60,000 nucleotides of DNA from Glandiceps talaboti (lineage: Eukaryota; Hemichordata; Enteropneusta; Spengelidae), in assembly GCF_964340395.1 (NCBI RefSeq), contig NC_135569.1:2391400-2451399 (forward strand), in the 5' to 3' direction. The notes beneath the pieces were generated by a model that was not told the origin of the DNA, made no database searches, and was given only the letters and a program-made list of their open reading frames with translations. Positions 21,251 through 48,601 of the stretch are shown here, one piece after another. Position 1 is the first letter of the stretch, and each line of letters begins with the position of its first letter. Made by a program: the position numbers and the translations under genes.

Positions 21251-21407
21251 CAGTGTGCCCTCTAAACCAATTTGATGTGCCACTGACGCACACAATTTCT
21301 AGTGATGCACCAAATTTGGTGTGTCCCCCTATCTCTTACTATGTGGTGACTCACAAGAAATCCTGACTCGCAACAACAACATTTGGTTATCATTAGAGGG
21401 CATACTG
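21251..21407 (+). mobile_element. hAT-like MITE, copy 1
   Basis: 157 bp element beginning CAGTGTGCCCTCTAAACCAA and ending TTAGAGGGCATACTG, so the ends are inverted repeats. It is flanked by ATTTGGAG and ATTTGAAC, an imperfect 8 bp duplication. It shares its full length with the copy at 39720-39885 (CACACAATTTCTAGTGAYGC, CTCACAAGAAAT). Confidence 0.8.
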
Positions 21408-23874
21408 ATTTGAACACTTGGAAAAATCCTTTTTGCTTCTTGTGAAATGAAAACTTACCTTCAGCTCTAATTTATCATATTTTGCATAGTGAATACAATG
21501 GAAAAGTAACATGACAGTGTTTAGCTAGTGTAAAATATTATAAACATTGTCATGTAATTTGAAACCATAAAGAAGATTTTGAAAAGTGAATGTGTACACA
21601 TCATGTATTTTGAAATGAAAAAGTGGACATGCGTACATGTGCTGTAAAATGTATAATGTACTTGCACCAAGTTAGAGCTCTTTGCCATCAACATTTATTT
21701 GTGGTATCTTGACTTTCACATTGCAAGCAGTATTGGCAAGATTTATGGCATTAAATCACTCAAAACTATGGTGGTGAAGTTCTAATTTAGTGAATGCTGA
21801 AATATATCACTGAGAAAAATTCCTGAAATGGCATTTCATTGAACCAGGTCATTGTACAGTGTACTGCTGTAATTGACAATGTCCCAGATGAAAAAGTACA
21901 TGCAGTGTGTTTGTGTTAAAAATTGCAATTTTTTTTTTATGTAAGTAAATTTTGAATAAATCATTTCTCTGTTCCAAGATATAGTGAAATGTCCCTGTAT
22001 AAGGTCATATATTCTTTATGCAGTAGAGGGTTGGATGGGGTGGTGTATAGAGGTTTCTTTGGCTCTTCTTGGGATGGTGTTGTGTTGGATTACCTGGCTA
22101 TACCCTAGATTTTTGTCTAAAATGTTTTTGTTATGAGTGAAAACATGCATATAAACAGGTCATTGTTCCATATTATGGAACAGCTATTCTTATCACCATG
22201 TTATGAGGGGCTCAAATTGGTAATTAGATTTAGTCAAGTGAACTGTTTCAGCTACAGTTTGGTATGGATCTCTATTGGTCTAACAGACTACTGCATTATA
22301 TATATAAATATGATTGTTTTGATACAATGTTATTGTCAATTTACTCTGGACGAGTGCTAATTTTGAGCCCAGCATTGGCATTTACCAAAAACCCCACCAA
22401 CACAGATACTTAGGTAATATTGCAATGTCTTACCTTGCCTCCTGTGGGGTGGTACTTCCAACCAAAGTAATGACGATGTTCTTGTTATATGGTCAAAAGG
22501 ACCAGCCTTGGATAAGCAAAGAATTAGTGATATTGCCGTACTAGCATGTGTTGTTGCTAAACCATCATGCAAAAGTCTTGGAATTGATGTCCAGTTATGC
22601 ATTCCAGTGTGCTATGGTTTCAAGACCTCTGTAAAAGAGCGAAGATAATCTGGTAAAATTTGCATAGCTTCCATACCTTCTGCTGTAGATTTGATGGTAA
22701 ACCCTGATAAAACAAATAGAGAAGCTAGAGTAGAGTTTACCAATTTGCCATCCTTATTGTAGTAAAAAAACCCACAAATATTGCAACACATTTTAGAACT
22801 GGCAATATGACTTCAGTGTTTCCTGATCTTTCCTTGGGAACAACCTCTTTACCCCCTCTTTTGTAAACGGCCTTTCCCATGCAAGATGGTAATGCCCTCT
22901 AACCAGGTGTTCAGTGCACTCAACAGTGACCTGTTCTAATGAGTCTTGTCAGAACAGTGCCATATATGAACAAATTGATGTAATTTGACATCAACTTGCA
23001 TTCTCCACATTCTAGTGCAATTTGCATACATGTATACATGTATAGTGCTCATAATAGTGATTGAAAGTGAAGGGGGGGGGGGGGGGGTGGTTTGGTTCAG
23101 ACCCTGACTAGCCAATAGACTTGTCAACCTTGCCTTACAATCAAACTGGTCTTTTTCTTCAAACTGTCGGGATAGTTTTGGTGATAAGATCATGACGGGT
23201 AGATGTGACTAGAACAGGAGAGTGTATGTGTAGTTGCTATATCACAATATACTTGAAGACCTTAAACTTGCATATGGAAGCTGTGCATCACATTTCTATT
23301 GTAGAGCCTAGAAGTTTACATTACAGCATGTGAAAAGTCCAGTATTGTCCCAGGTATTTAATCTTCAGTAAAAGATTTTGTTGAAAGTTATAGTCTTTTA
23401 ATACTTTGTGTATGTATTGCTAGCTTCTATTTATCCTCACCAGAAGTACAAACCCTTATGTTGAAATACAATGTTCAGTTGTCAAAGGCACCAGATAATG
23501 ATGTTATAATGATGTTTTTATCAGAGTAGGAGATAAACTCCTGAAATCTGTTATTCTTGAAAGGAACCCCAGTAACATGGGTGAAAACTTGTAATTTTTC
23601 ATACCTCATCCACTGACCTCATGATACTAGTGGAGAAAGCAGTTTCATATCAAGTACCTGTGTGGGTTGTGGCTGTTTTTACCTACTTACCACTTCCAAC
23701 AAAACCACTGTTGATCATTATACAAAGCTATTGTCATGATCTGTTGAATTGTGGTCTGAGGTTGAAGGCAGTGTTCTGTAATTGCAACATGCATATTGTA
23801 CTTATTGCTTCCTTAGTGAACTCTATTCAAGGATTGCCCAGATAAGTTATATTGTAAAGTATTATTCATTAGGG

Positions 23875-23970
23875 CGGCCCTTTTTATTTTTCTGTTTCTC
23901 ATCTCCCGACCGACCCTAATTTGCAGCTCCGACATCAGAAAAAAAAAAGTTTTTTTATTTCCGACCGACC
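23875..23970 (+). repeat. CCGACCGACCC-type repeat end, forward arm
   Basis: TTTCTGTTTCTCATCTCCCG followed by ACCGACCC, and again TTTCCGACCGACCCC. The reverse complement of the TTTCTCATCTCC core with a homopolymer T run is found at 26140-26275, giving an inverted pair 2.3 kb apart. Confidence 0.6.
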
Positions 23971-24002
23971 CCTGAGCACAGCAAAATTGTAAGGTTCCCC
24001 AT

Positions 24003-24690
24003 GGCGTCTTAGGCCAGTTCTGCCGAGGCCACGACCTTGCGACATTGGCCCCCTAAAATTACAAATGAAGCAATAATTTTCCCACCTTGCGTCGCTTTGG
24101 CGCATTCATTTTACGGCAGACATCAAAATTATCTAAGTCCACGGCCGGACCAGGCCAGGCTCTGACTCGACGTGAATCCCACAAGAAGTATACTGACTGC
24201 GTAAGGGAAAGTTTTGTTGACATCATATAAGATACAGTGACAACGCGCAGTTCTATCACAAAAAGATCAACTTTGATCAACTTAATCTACAAATTAAAAC
24301 ATTAGAGGGATTAGATGAAACGTCGAAATGGATGTCTCTCGTCACATGTTTTGTCTACTGTCACTGTCGTGACCTCTGACCTAATCACTGACGTGTGCGA
24401 AACACTGAACTTGCTATCGGAACATCTATCTGCCATGCCACAGCTCAGAAGCCTTCGTGAACCAAATTTATGGGACAGGTTGTGATTTTCATTTGTTGAT
24501 GGGTTAAATTAAATGAGTACATGTGTATTTTGATTCCGAAAAAGCTGTGTTAGGGGATCGTGTTGCATGATGTTGACAGTGCTAGTGACACATGTGAATG
24601 TTGGGCACTGAATCAATGCGTAATCACTGGCATGGCCACTATAGACGGCCGATGTATGTGCGCCCGGTCAGACATGAAGAACGAACTTGT
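24003..24690. promoter_or_regulatory. CpG-rich island inside GNB1 intron 1
   Basis: I count about 31 CpG dinucleotides in ~690 bp, against only a few per several hundred bases in the flanking intron. Such retention in an otherwise CpG-depleted gene body usually marks unmethylated DNA, for example an alternative promoter. A young transposon insertion is the alternative, because inverted repeat arms flank the region at 23.9 and 26.2 kb. Confidence 0.4.
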
Positions 24691-25250
24691 TGTGCAAATC
24701 AGAAAAAAATTAATGTAATATTTACAGAGCATCCCAACTTTGACTTTGTTGATAGTTTTAGTTAAAGATTCAAGTTCTGAGTTTCAAGGACACCTAATGT
24801 CAGCTTTCCGTATCATTGCAAGTTTACGGTACGTAACTATGCTGTCATTTGATATAGCACGACCAAATCATGATACACAGCCAGTAACGGTTAATTAATA
24901 ACAAATAAATTATTTTAAAGTTTGTTTGACCATTATTTGTAAGTTTTTCGTTCACATTTGTTACTTTTTAAAGTCAGGGGTTTTTTTTCTTCAAAATGTC
25001 ATGAATTTGAAGAGGGAATGATAAACACAGCAGTGTACTAACAATTTTAAAAATGAAACAAGTGGTTACAAGTTTAGGATTTCTCAAAGTTTTTATTCAA
25101 TCATATGTTCACTGTGACTTATTTTGAAGTTGTTCATTGTCCTTGTCTGAAAAAAAGGAATTATAAATTTTAGCACTGCTATTCATTGATATTCAGATTA
25201 AAAATTGTGACTACCTGGCTGTCCAATCTTTCTAAACAATATATCATTCA

Positions 25251-25414
<164 letters not shown>

Positions 25415-26139
25415 ACTTAAAATTACATAATCTTAATTGCCTTCTTTTTCTAAGGTGTAATGTGTAGTACACAATTTTCAAAAAATAGCTTACTGGGAAC
25501 TTATTATGAATGGAATTTTTTTATGTAGTTAGGTAATGGTCTATACGTAATGGAATATCTCAGACCACAGTATCTCTATAGTGGTCTGAGATAATTTATA
25601 TGAATATTTCATAGACAATAATAATTGACCCCACTCCCTGTCAAATGACACCACTTTTTGGAACCAAGGGGCCTGTGTCCCCACTTGTTGGAAACCTTGG
25701 CAGAACACCGCCGTCTAACCCCCCCCCCTCTCACCCACAAGTTCACACTGAAGAAAAATGTTTCATAGAAGTAATGGTTTATATAAATGAAAATTCATCT
25801 AGCACACTGATGACAATCACGTAAGTGTTTCAAAAAGTTTCATACTAAAGTTCAAATTGGATAACTTGAAAACATTGTTAGCGATGGCAATGCCACTTTG
25901 ATTAATAGGACGAATGTATTAGTACTCCTGATAAAATCACACAATAGTTCATGACTACAGATATACACCCATCAGGATGATAAGTATTTAATCATCTTCT
26001 TACAAAGTTGTTCTACAGACTTGTCAACCTTGCTAAAATGAAGGCAAGAGACTTGTAACAAGGAATTCAATAAAGAGAAGAGAAATGAAGTTGTATAGAG
26101 ACTAACAGGACAGATAGGACAGAGAATAGAACTGAAAAA

Positions 26140-26275
26140 ATACATTTTTTTTTCTTGCCCCCCTTTTTTTTTTATTTCGCCCGCCCGACCCGCCTGACTA
26201 TTCCATTGGAGATGAGAAACAAAAAAAAAAAAAACCTCACCCTTAGAGTCTGTGTTAAGTCATAGTGTTACTAAA
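26140..26275 (-). repeat. CCGACCGACCC-type repeat end, reverse arm
   Basis: GGAGATGAGAAACAAAAAAA is the reverse complement of the phrase at 23890-23908; on its left, CGCCCGCCCGACCCGCC follows a T-rich run. It may be an independent copy or the other end of one element. Confidence 0.55.
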
Positions 26276-28822
26276 TAAAGGCTTGTATTGTTGAAAGAAA
26301 TAGGTGTTACAGATTGTGAGGAATGATGTTATCTTAAAATGTAGACTACAATATCAACAGATTCAAACTATCTTTGCCGTCATTGAATGTGATTTTAGTG
26401 TGATATACATGCAAGTGTTTTGTACTGATTTTCTGTGTCACTGAAATGCATTTCAAAATCTAAGTACTGGTGAAGTATATGGCAACATTTTTCGCACTAC
26501 TGAACTAGTATGAGTACTTGACAGCAAGCTGTATATCTTGTTTCATTGCTTTAGATGGTTTTGTTTACACTTCATGGTGTTATATATGATGTATTGAGAA
26601 TGTAACACAATTTTGTCCATCAAACTTTGTCCTCTTATTATCTTGCGAAGTTACAAACATATTATTAAATATGAGGGGCCCCCTTCAGATACATAAGCTC
26701 AATGTTGTACTTATTGTTGGGGAAAAGTTTGTGCCTGTCCTATACCCTGTTGCCAAGATGATTATCTCTCATTTGTGTGTGGACAGTGACAAATTGACAT
26801 GTTAAAATTAATTAAAGTTCAGCCAGGGTGACAAGGTTTCCTAGTGAATATTCCTGGTATGTGTCTTGCAGTCATTCAATCCATTGAATCCAGAGATGTA
26901 TATATCATTCCCACATTGTAAATTTAATGGCTGGCTATAATTCTGTGAATAATGGAGTAAGAGAAGTCATTGTGAGGCTAAAAAGAAAATGTTTGAAGTA
27001 CTTTGTAAGGACTTGTACCGTAAACCTTGTTATGAACAACCAACACTTCAGGCACCTAGTGGAGACACAATGAAATGGAAGTTTGATTGTTGTTGTTTTT
27101 GTCAAAATATTGATTTAGGAGTAGCAGGAAGAAAGGGTGTAATATCAGTGTGCGCAATAGTCTTATTGTTATGAATTCAGATTACAGTGGTTCTTGTAAC
27201 TTGGACTGTGGAATTCAACAGTATTTGTGCAAAGTTTCTGGCAAATTTAAACCTCCCACCCCCATAGGAGGGGGGGGGGGGTCCCTGGCAAAGCCAGAGT
27301 AGTAGATTTCTATATGTTGCACTTGATTTTGACAAACAGTTTTAATGAAAAATCCATGGAGCAAAAGGTAGATTTTACCATCTTTATCTCTTATAACAAA
27401 ATACTGTTGAAGTGACTGCAACTCAAAGTTCTGAGGTCTGTAGTGTAAACAGTTTGAAAATAGTTATACCTGTAAATCCATGAATAAAAATGACCTTGAC
27501 TACTGAACATATAACATGAAACACTTTATTTTACCAGTGAACTTCTTGAGCTTGTGTCATTTGAAACCCTGTGAATCAGTGGTACCAGGAGCAAGTAGGC
27601 TGACCCCATAAAAAATTTACTCCTAGAAATAATCTGTGACAGCAGGAACAGTAAGTGGCTAACCTGTATAAAGATATGAAACCTGATTCAATGGTTGTTG
27701 TAGACAGCAAATGGTACTAATTACTAGTATGACCTTGTTGATTTAAAAAAAACAAAACTTGTTTTTTAGCCTAGTTATTGAATGACCTGAAAATTTACGT
27801 AAAATATTGCTATACTTATCAGGTAATGATTACCACAGTGGATTTCTGTACCTGATGCTGTGTTGATTAAAAAAAACAAGGTTGCATTGCAAGGTTCATT
27901 ATTTCTAACACTGTGAGATGCGAGAATTTAAAATTTTCAGAACCTGACATAGTAAACATGTTGTTTAATGTATCAGAATCTAGAATCTGACAAAACTTTC
28001 AAAGAATATAGATTTGTGTTTGGAGAAGTATAGAACACATTTGAATGGAACTAATTCTTTGCAGCGACAGCATGACTTACAATTTCATACATGATCGCTA
28101 TATTTCTAATAATTCTATACTGCATGTTGTGTATGACCATGTTTATTGACTATTTTCAAGGACTGTTTGAAAGTCATGCTTGTATGAATAAGTATATTTT
28201 GTATTGAATGTATGGCGACACCCTAAATAGTCCAGACACAACTGAAATACAGTGTCCAGCCATCTAAACCATAGTAATTTTGCATCTGATAAAGTGCAGC
28301 AATTTATCATGCTTACCTTCTGCTCTAACAGCCATGACCTAATGTCATGTGTAGTCTTCTACATTTCGATTGAGTTACAAAAACAGTTTTGGTAACAGTA
28401 CACAGGACCCAGTATTCTTCAGGCTAGCCATACATGGTCCATATAGAATAATTAGTGAACTTGCCTCGGTGAACAGATTTATCGCAACAACGTGTACTAC
28501 TGACGGCTTTGCATTATTGATGAAGTATAGTCGGTGATTAGATGATCCCATGTTGCAAGAACTAGTCATCACATATTCAAGGTTATCTTCATGGTCACCT
28601 TGGTGATCTTTCTACACTGAATCTGTCATTGTGATGTCTTCCAGGGCAGGTTTATTTATCATTTGATGTGAAAAATAGATGTAGTGGCCATGGCATTTTA
28701 ACTTATCTTACATTACAGACAGATGTAAACGTGTAATGTGTATCTGATTCTTGAAGTACTGATGTTTGTTGTGCTGTTACAATAAACAACAAAATGGAAT
28801 TTATAGATACAGTATGTGCTTG

Positions 28823-29232
28823 CTGGGCTCAAAATTAACATTTTTTCTTTGGTAGTCTGACTCCTAGTGGGCTACCAGTTTCAGAAAATGGTAGCCCAAG
28901 GATTGTGACCTGTAGTCCGATATTCCTGAACTGAAAACAGATTTCCTCTATTGGAAATATTTGTATTATTCAAATACTTTCATGTCCATAAATCTTCCAT
29001 TCTCATCACATAATCAGTGGTAGCCTGAGTGGGCTATCAGCTGCAAACTATAGTAGCCCCATGACAAGAATTGGTAGTCTGTGGGCATAGGACTACCAGC
29101 TGCAAATTATGGCAGCCCCATGACAAGAATTGGTAGTCTGTGGGCATAGGACTACCAGCTGCAAATTGTGGCAGCCCCATGACAAGAATTGGTAGTCTGT
29201 GGGCATGGGACTACTGTTAATTTCAAGCCCTG
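28823..29232 (+). mobile_element. Non-autonomous element with terminal inverted repeats and internal 59 bp repeats
   Basis: The left end CTGGGCTCAAAATTAAC and the reverse complement of the right end, CAGGGCTTGAAATTAAC, match at 14 of 17 positions. The 5 bp GCTTG flanks both sides (28818-28822 and 29233-29237). Inside, a 59 bp unit with GGTAGTCTGTGGGCATAGGA recurs at 29073, 29132 and 29191, and GGGCTACCA..TGGTAGCCC forms an inverted repeat at about 28869-28898. The terminal sequence is reminiscent of widespread invertebrate MITEs beginning CAGGGCT.GAAATTAAC (from memory). Confidence 0.75.
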
Positions 29233-29980
29233 GCTTGGATGATGTGATTTGGTAGGCCTTTGAGTTTGTTGTGTGCAGACTGAGGTGTATTAGTACACAA
29301 ATTGAGGAATATCTTGATTTTGTCATATAAATGTACAACTAGGAAAGTCTTTATTGTAACATGTCTTGAGTTTGTCTTGTGGAAATGTATTGCATGAAAT
29401 GAAAATCTTTTTGTCGTCTTCAGTTTGTTGTATGCAGGTGTGATCTGTGACATGACATTAGAAATATCTTGATTTGTAACTTCCATCAAGACCATGTCTT
29501 CTTTGTGCAAATTTGGGAAGTCTTTATCTGTAACTGAATCAAGACCATGTCTTGGGTTTATTGTGTGCAGATATACGCAGGAGATGCATTATATGAAATT
29601 AGGGCATCTGAACCAATATAAATATACACTGTAATAGATACTAGTAACCTCCCATAATGAATTACTATATATGTACTTTTCATTCAAATATTACATTTGA
29701 TCGTATGTTCATACATTGCAAGAAAATAATGACCACAAGAATAAAGGAAAAACCCCAACACATTACTGTGGCTAGATGATGCCATGACTCTTTCACGTCA
29801 CATTCTGTATTCAAAGTAGTAATGAATATTTATGATACACGATCTTCAATGCTTTGCATTCATGACTAAATAGTTAAGTGTGTGTGGTTGGGGTTGGGGT
29901 GTGGGTGGGGGAAGAAGGAAATTAACCATTTGATATAAGGATTGATAGATGGTAGAGATTGTAGTCTGTTGAATAGTCAA

Positions 29981-30060
29981 TTTTACGGTTCCAAGATGCA
30001 TTGCGTGAGAGGACATCGCTTATGTTAGATTTAGTCTTGTTTTGTATAGACTACCAAATA
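29981..30060 (+). repeat. Element end similar to the MITE at 34984-35280
   Basis: GGTTCCAAGATGCATTGCGT followed by GAGAGGACATCGCTTATGTT and a CTTGTTTTGT phrase closely match 34999-35060. No right end was found, so this copy is truncated or recombined. The phrase ATGGAAATCAATAGGAAATT near 30082 also has a counterpart near 35351. Confidence 0.6.
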
Positions 30061-30515
30061 AATAAGGTGTTAGTCTAGGAAAATGGAAATCAATAGGAAA
30101 TTAGAGCTGTACTGTCTACCCCATAACTGTGATGCGTTGAACGGTACACAGAGCTACATGTACACTGTATATTCATAACTGTATTTGGGTGTTTGAATTT
30201 TTTCATTTCAGCAAGCCACATACAATACATGTATTCAACTACTGTGTTGTGTTCAACATTTACTTTTCACCATCAAATCATAAACACCACTCCCCTAGTG
30301 GCATGTTCAACATTTTACAAAACCAAACACAAACACCATAACACCTCAACGATGATGTGTTCAGCATTTTAAAACATTTTACACAGTGGAACGTGACACA
30401 CTACGACAGCCAGTGATGTGTTCAACCTACAATTTTATATTTCACCAACTGTCTTTTACATATGTGTATGTATTCTAACTATGGAATTTTTTTATTTTTT
30501 TTTCTGTGAATGTAG

Positions 30516-30637
30516 GACAGAAGCCATTACTGTACAGATTACTATTGTCCTCCGAGTATAGTAAGAAGAGAAAAGCTAATTATTAGAGATTTCACTGTGT
30601 TGCCAGTCTCACCCCAAGCTGACAATAAAGGGGGAGG
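30516..30637 (+). other. GNB1: Candidate alternative GNB1 5' UTR exon
   Basis: A 122 bp segment between a strong pyrimidine tract plus TGTAG acceptor (30513-30515) and a strong AGG|GTAAGT donor (30638). It contains no ATG and stops in several frames, which fits an untranslated exon spliced between exon 1 and the coding start exon at 32854. No transcript evidence is available. Confidence 0.35.
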
Positions 30638-30959
30638 GTAAGTAACATATACAGTATACTGAATGTCATACCATTTATCTTGCATTATTCTTCTATTTAC
30701 TGAAGGGTAGCTGTCTTTCATTCACAGTTTATACTTGCTTGTAATCGGGTCTTCAACACAATTTCTGTGTGTGCGTGGTGGGAAGGTTAGTTTATACTAC
30801 ATTTGCATGTTAGCCACCCTACTACATGTATTGTAGATAATTGATAGCCTACCCTTCTAAGGGGAGTGCATGAAGTTCCCGTCAAGGGAGCAGCTACTAA
30901 AACACTTCAAATATTGTTTGCGTCATTGCACCATTATTGGTATTAAGTACAAGGTAGGG

Positions 30960-31245
30960 AAGAGGTATTCTGTACCATATGATGTGTTGTGCCATCCCAA
31001 GTCTGTACAATATGGTATGTTGTGCTGTCCTGTTGGCCATTACTTCACAGTGAAGTAGGGTAGGGCAGGACAACACATCATATCTTACAAACTAGGGAAG
31101 GGACTGTAGTGACACCAGTCACCATTACTTATCCAGTAGTGGGTTTGTCTGTCTACAATCATTGTCATGGATTTGGCCTTTGTGTCCATGTATAAGGATT
31201 TAGGAAAGGCCAGTGTCAAATCCAAACCAATGCCTGTAGACAGGT
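30960..31245. repeat. Two adjacent inverted repeats
   Basis: CCATATGATGTGTTGTGCCATCCC near 30983 is mirrored by GGACAACACATCATATCTT near 31068. Next to it, CTGTCTACAATCATTGTCAT..GGATTTGGCC at 31150 is mirrored by GGCCAGTGTCAAATCC..CTGTAGACAG ending about 31244. The arms are imperfect; together they look like foldback elements. Confidence 0.6.
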
Positions 31246-32858
31246 AGCCTGTGTACTCACTGGATCAGTGTCTTTACTATTCATTCTCTATTCTTATTAG
31301 TGAATGAGTGTACTGGAGTCACAGTTCCACCAACATTGGCTAGTACACAGAATGTGTCTTAGTATAAAATTCATATTATAAAATCACAAAATGAAGGAAA
31401 TTTCAGAGACAGTACCGTAAAATGTCTAGTACAGACAATTAAGGATATCTCTCTTTAGTGGTGTCAAGAATCAAAATTGGAAAATTCAATGGAAAAAAAT
31501 CTCAAGTCAGATATTTTAGTGTGTGTGATCGTTTCTTGAAATTGGGCAAAAGAGAGAAAAAATATATACAAAATAACTGTTGTTCTGAAACACTGTACAA
31601 GTTAGTTTCTGTAGTGCCGAGTCATGGGCCAGAGTCATCCATAAAGTCAGGTCCAATACGTACCTACTGTACCAGACACTACATGCATGGATGTTACATG
31701 TTAAATTTCAAATGCAATTTAAAATTGCATGGACTTGGAGCCATTGACAGCTTCATTCAAAACTGTAATACAGCATATTTACTGAGCACTGTCTTTCCAT
31801 TGGCTGTAGTGATGTAATGAGTTAGAAATGAGGTCTATGTCATGTGCATTATGTTGTAGGTTAAAGATTATAAATAACCATAAAATATTGAGAATACCGT
31901 TTACACACCATTTGTATCATTTATGCAGTAGTGTAATTTATTTTCATGGGTTTTGAACTAACTCTGTATATGTGTGCAAATGTGTGGTATTTAAACAATT
32001 TCCAGTGTGTATTTTTAAAATAGACTCGCTTTGTATAGACATTTTGTGATTGGGACATGTTGCCAAAAGATTCAGAGATCATGGCGAATTGAATGTGAAA
32101 TTATGAGTGATAAATTGAATTTGATGAGCGTCACATACAAACCATGAGTACAGGATCATTGATTAACCTAGTTTGAAGCTAGCCCACCGTATTATTATGG
32201 CCATGCTCACATCACGTGATAAAGGGGCCAGCTAGTGTTTTCAAATTCACTAAATCTTTCATTCTGTCCACATGTACAAATGTATAGTAGCCGGTTTGTT
32301 TGCTAAGCAGTTCACTAATAGATGTTTAAAAACTAATACTGTAGATAAGTACACGAATGTTGAATTCTTCAATGAATATTTATTTATAAATCTATCTATT
32401 TGTATAGGTATTGGTACAGGGATGGTTTCAGTTTGAGGCACAATAAAAATATGCACAAATTCATACATGTTTCTGTAGTGGAATTTAAAATCTGAATAAC
32501 AAGCAGTGATGTATTTCCTTTGCTATAAATTTTTTAGAAATTGGATTGAAAATTTAGACTTGTATGGTCTGAATGTGTTGTGATTCATTGTATTGCAGAG
32601 GCTGTTGCCAAGGCGCTGTCATTGATTTGCATAATGTATGACAATATTAATCTCATTATGTTGGGTGGTGGCCATCTTGGATTTTTACCTCACTCAAAAC
32701 GGTTCTTAGAAATGACACCTCTTTTACCGATGAAGAAATACATAATCATGTTTGATTGTGCATTGTTGTGATCCTAACTACATGCTAATTCCAAATTCTT
32801 TTTTTGATTTACAGTTTTTTATATATAATTCTTTGAAATTTAAAAATATTCAGACAAC

Positions 32859-46876
<14,018 letters not shown>

Positions 46877-48545
46877 TCATTTATATTTATTATCGTTAAT
46901 TGTCTTAAAAGTGTATTATTACAAATTGAAAAGAGAGAATGTAAAACCACTTAAAAAAAAACTCGTAGACAAGCTATCAGACATTTTCAGTAACTATACT
47001 AGGTCCTGGTGATGCCCTCTAGTAGGTCTGGATACAGAGATATAGTACCAATTCATATGAATTGTGCCGATTTTTGATGATGAGCAGCAAAAAAAGATTT
47101 TAATAACATTGAGACAGTTGAGCGCACTAGGTCCAATATTATGACATATAGGATAACCGCTTTCCTGTATTGCCTTGACAACAACTCCATCTTGTTTTTC
47201 TTCATAAATTGGAAAAAAAAAGTTCCCTTTGTTGTCTCCTGAGAAATATTTAATAAAGTACAGGCCCCTTGTATGTCTTGGATGTGTCCAGTACAGTAAC
47301 ATTGTGTGGTTTTTAACTGATAGTTACAATTTTCAAATATTTTGTGAAATTTACCAAATATTAATCCACTGCCAGCGTGGCTTGAACAGACGAGGGCTTT
47401 CATTTAAGGCCACCATTCTCTCCCCCTTCCCCTCCCAAGACTTGAAAGGGTTAAAGTTGAAAGGTCATACAGGGTCGCATTATCTTACTTCTCATTTGAA
47501 TGATTGGGACCAACTGTGCAGTAGTTATTTGGGGGAAACTCTCAAAACTGTCCAGTCCTTGGAGGATGTCCAAGTGTTGTTCTGAAATACTAGTAACTTG
47601 AAAACAAAAGCTGATGGCTGTCAGGTCGTGTTGTGTCACGTCGCGTCACATCAAGCCATTGCAGCAGCACACTAGCTCCAGAGACGGTACAATAGTGAAA
47701 CTAAGACTATATGCAATGCTGATTCTAAGTGAGAGGTTACAACTCCACAGAGACTTTTTGACACAAGTTTTGTGTAGATTAAAATTAGCTAGTGCCGTCA
47801 GCTTTTTCTAGTAGGTAGGTTTGCCTGTCATGTTGTTTCTATGTGAGTACTATTACATTTATTGTATTAAGAAAGAAGAGAGCACACAAGCCAAACAGAT
47901 GTCAGTTTTAGTTAATCGCTTTTCATACGCTGAAATTGTTGCAATATTGTCAATGGCAAGAAATCTTGTCAATTTTATAGTAATTTGAATGCCTAATCTT
48001 CCTGAATCATGTGATCATTGTGATTGATTTGAGAAAAATTATTTAAAAAAAAAACTGGACATATTCCAAGGAAGGGGCAGAGATACAGGTTCCGTTCCCC
48101 CACAATGTTGCAATTGAAAAGTTTTCAGTGAAAGCAAGGAAAACCTAGATAGATGAGAACTTGCACTATAGTGAGGTCTTTATTATGCAGCTCATAGCAG
48201 TTCTGTGTGTGTTTACGTTACAAAGAAAAAGGTACTAATAGTTAGGAATACCAAGGCAAAGGAGGCACAACTTATCACACAGTCCATTGTATAACTTAAA
48301 AAACAACAAAAACTGAACATTTGCAGTCATTTCTTTCTGCAAGTATGGCGTTGTGCTAGTAATCTGGAATAAAAAAAAATAATGTATGTAAAGTTGAAAA
48401 GGCACCAAAGAACAAAAAAGTTGGAAAAAATCGAAAAAAAAAAAAAAAAAATTCTGTAGAGGATGACTGACTCTTTGTTTTATTTCCTCCCAGTGTACAC
48501 AGCATTTTTCAAAAAATGTGTCATCTTGTGTATAGCCAACAAACC

Positions 48546-48601
48546 AGTCAGTCAGTCAGTCAGTTAGTGAGTCAGTCAGTCAGTCAGTCGAGTCAGTCAG
48601 T
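48546..48601. repeat. (CAGT)n microsatellite
   Basis: About 56 bp of CAGT repeats with two substitutions, inside the inferred GNB1 3' UTR. Confidence 0.95.

Noticed and set aside
22357-22602. 81-codon minus-strand frame that looked vaguely like a retroelement fragment
   Set aside because: I could not identify a conserved reverse transcriptase or other motif; left unassigned.
31458-31817. 119-codon frame in GNB1 intron 1
   Set aside because: Its only start is GTG, it has no recognisable motif, and its composition is intron-like.
47053-47585. Overlapping ~116-118 codon frames on both strands after GNB1
   Set aside because: They lie in the inferred 3' UTR, overlap each other antisense and show no family resemblance.
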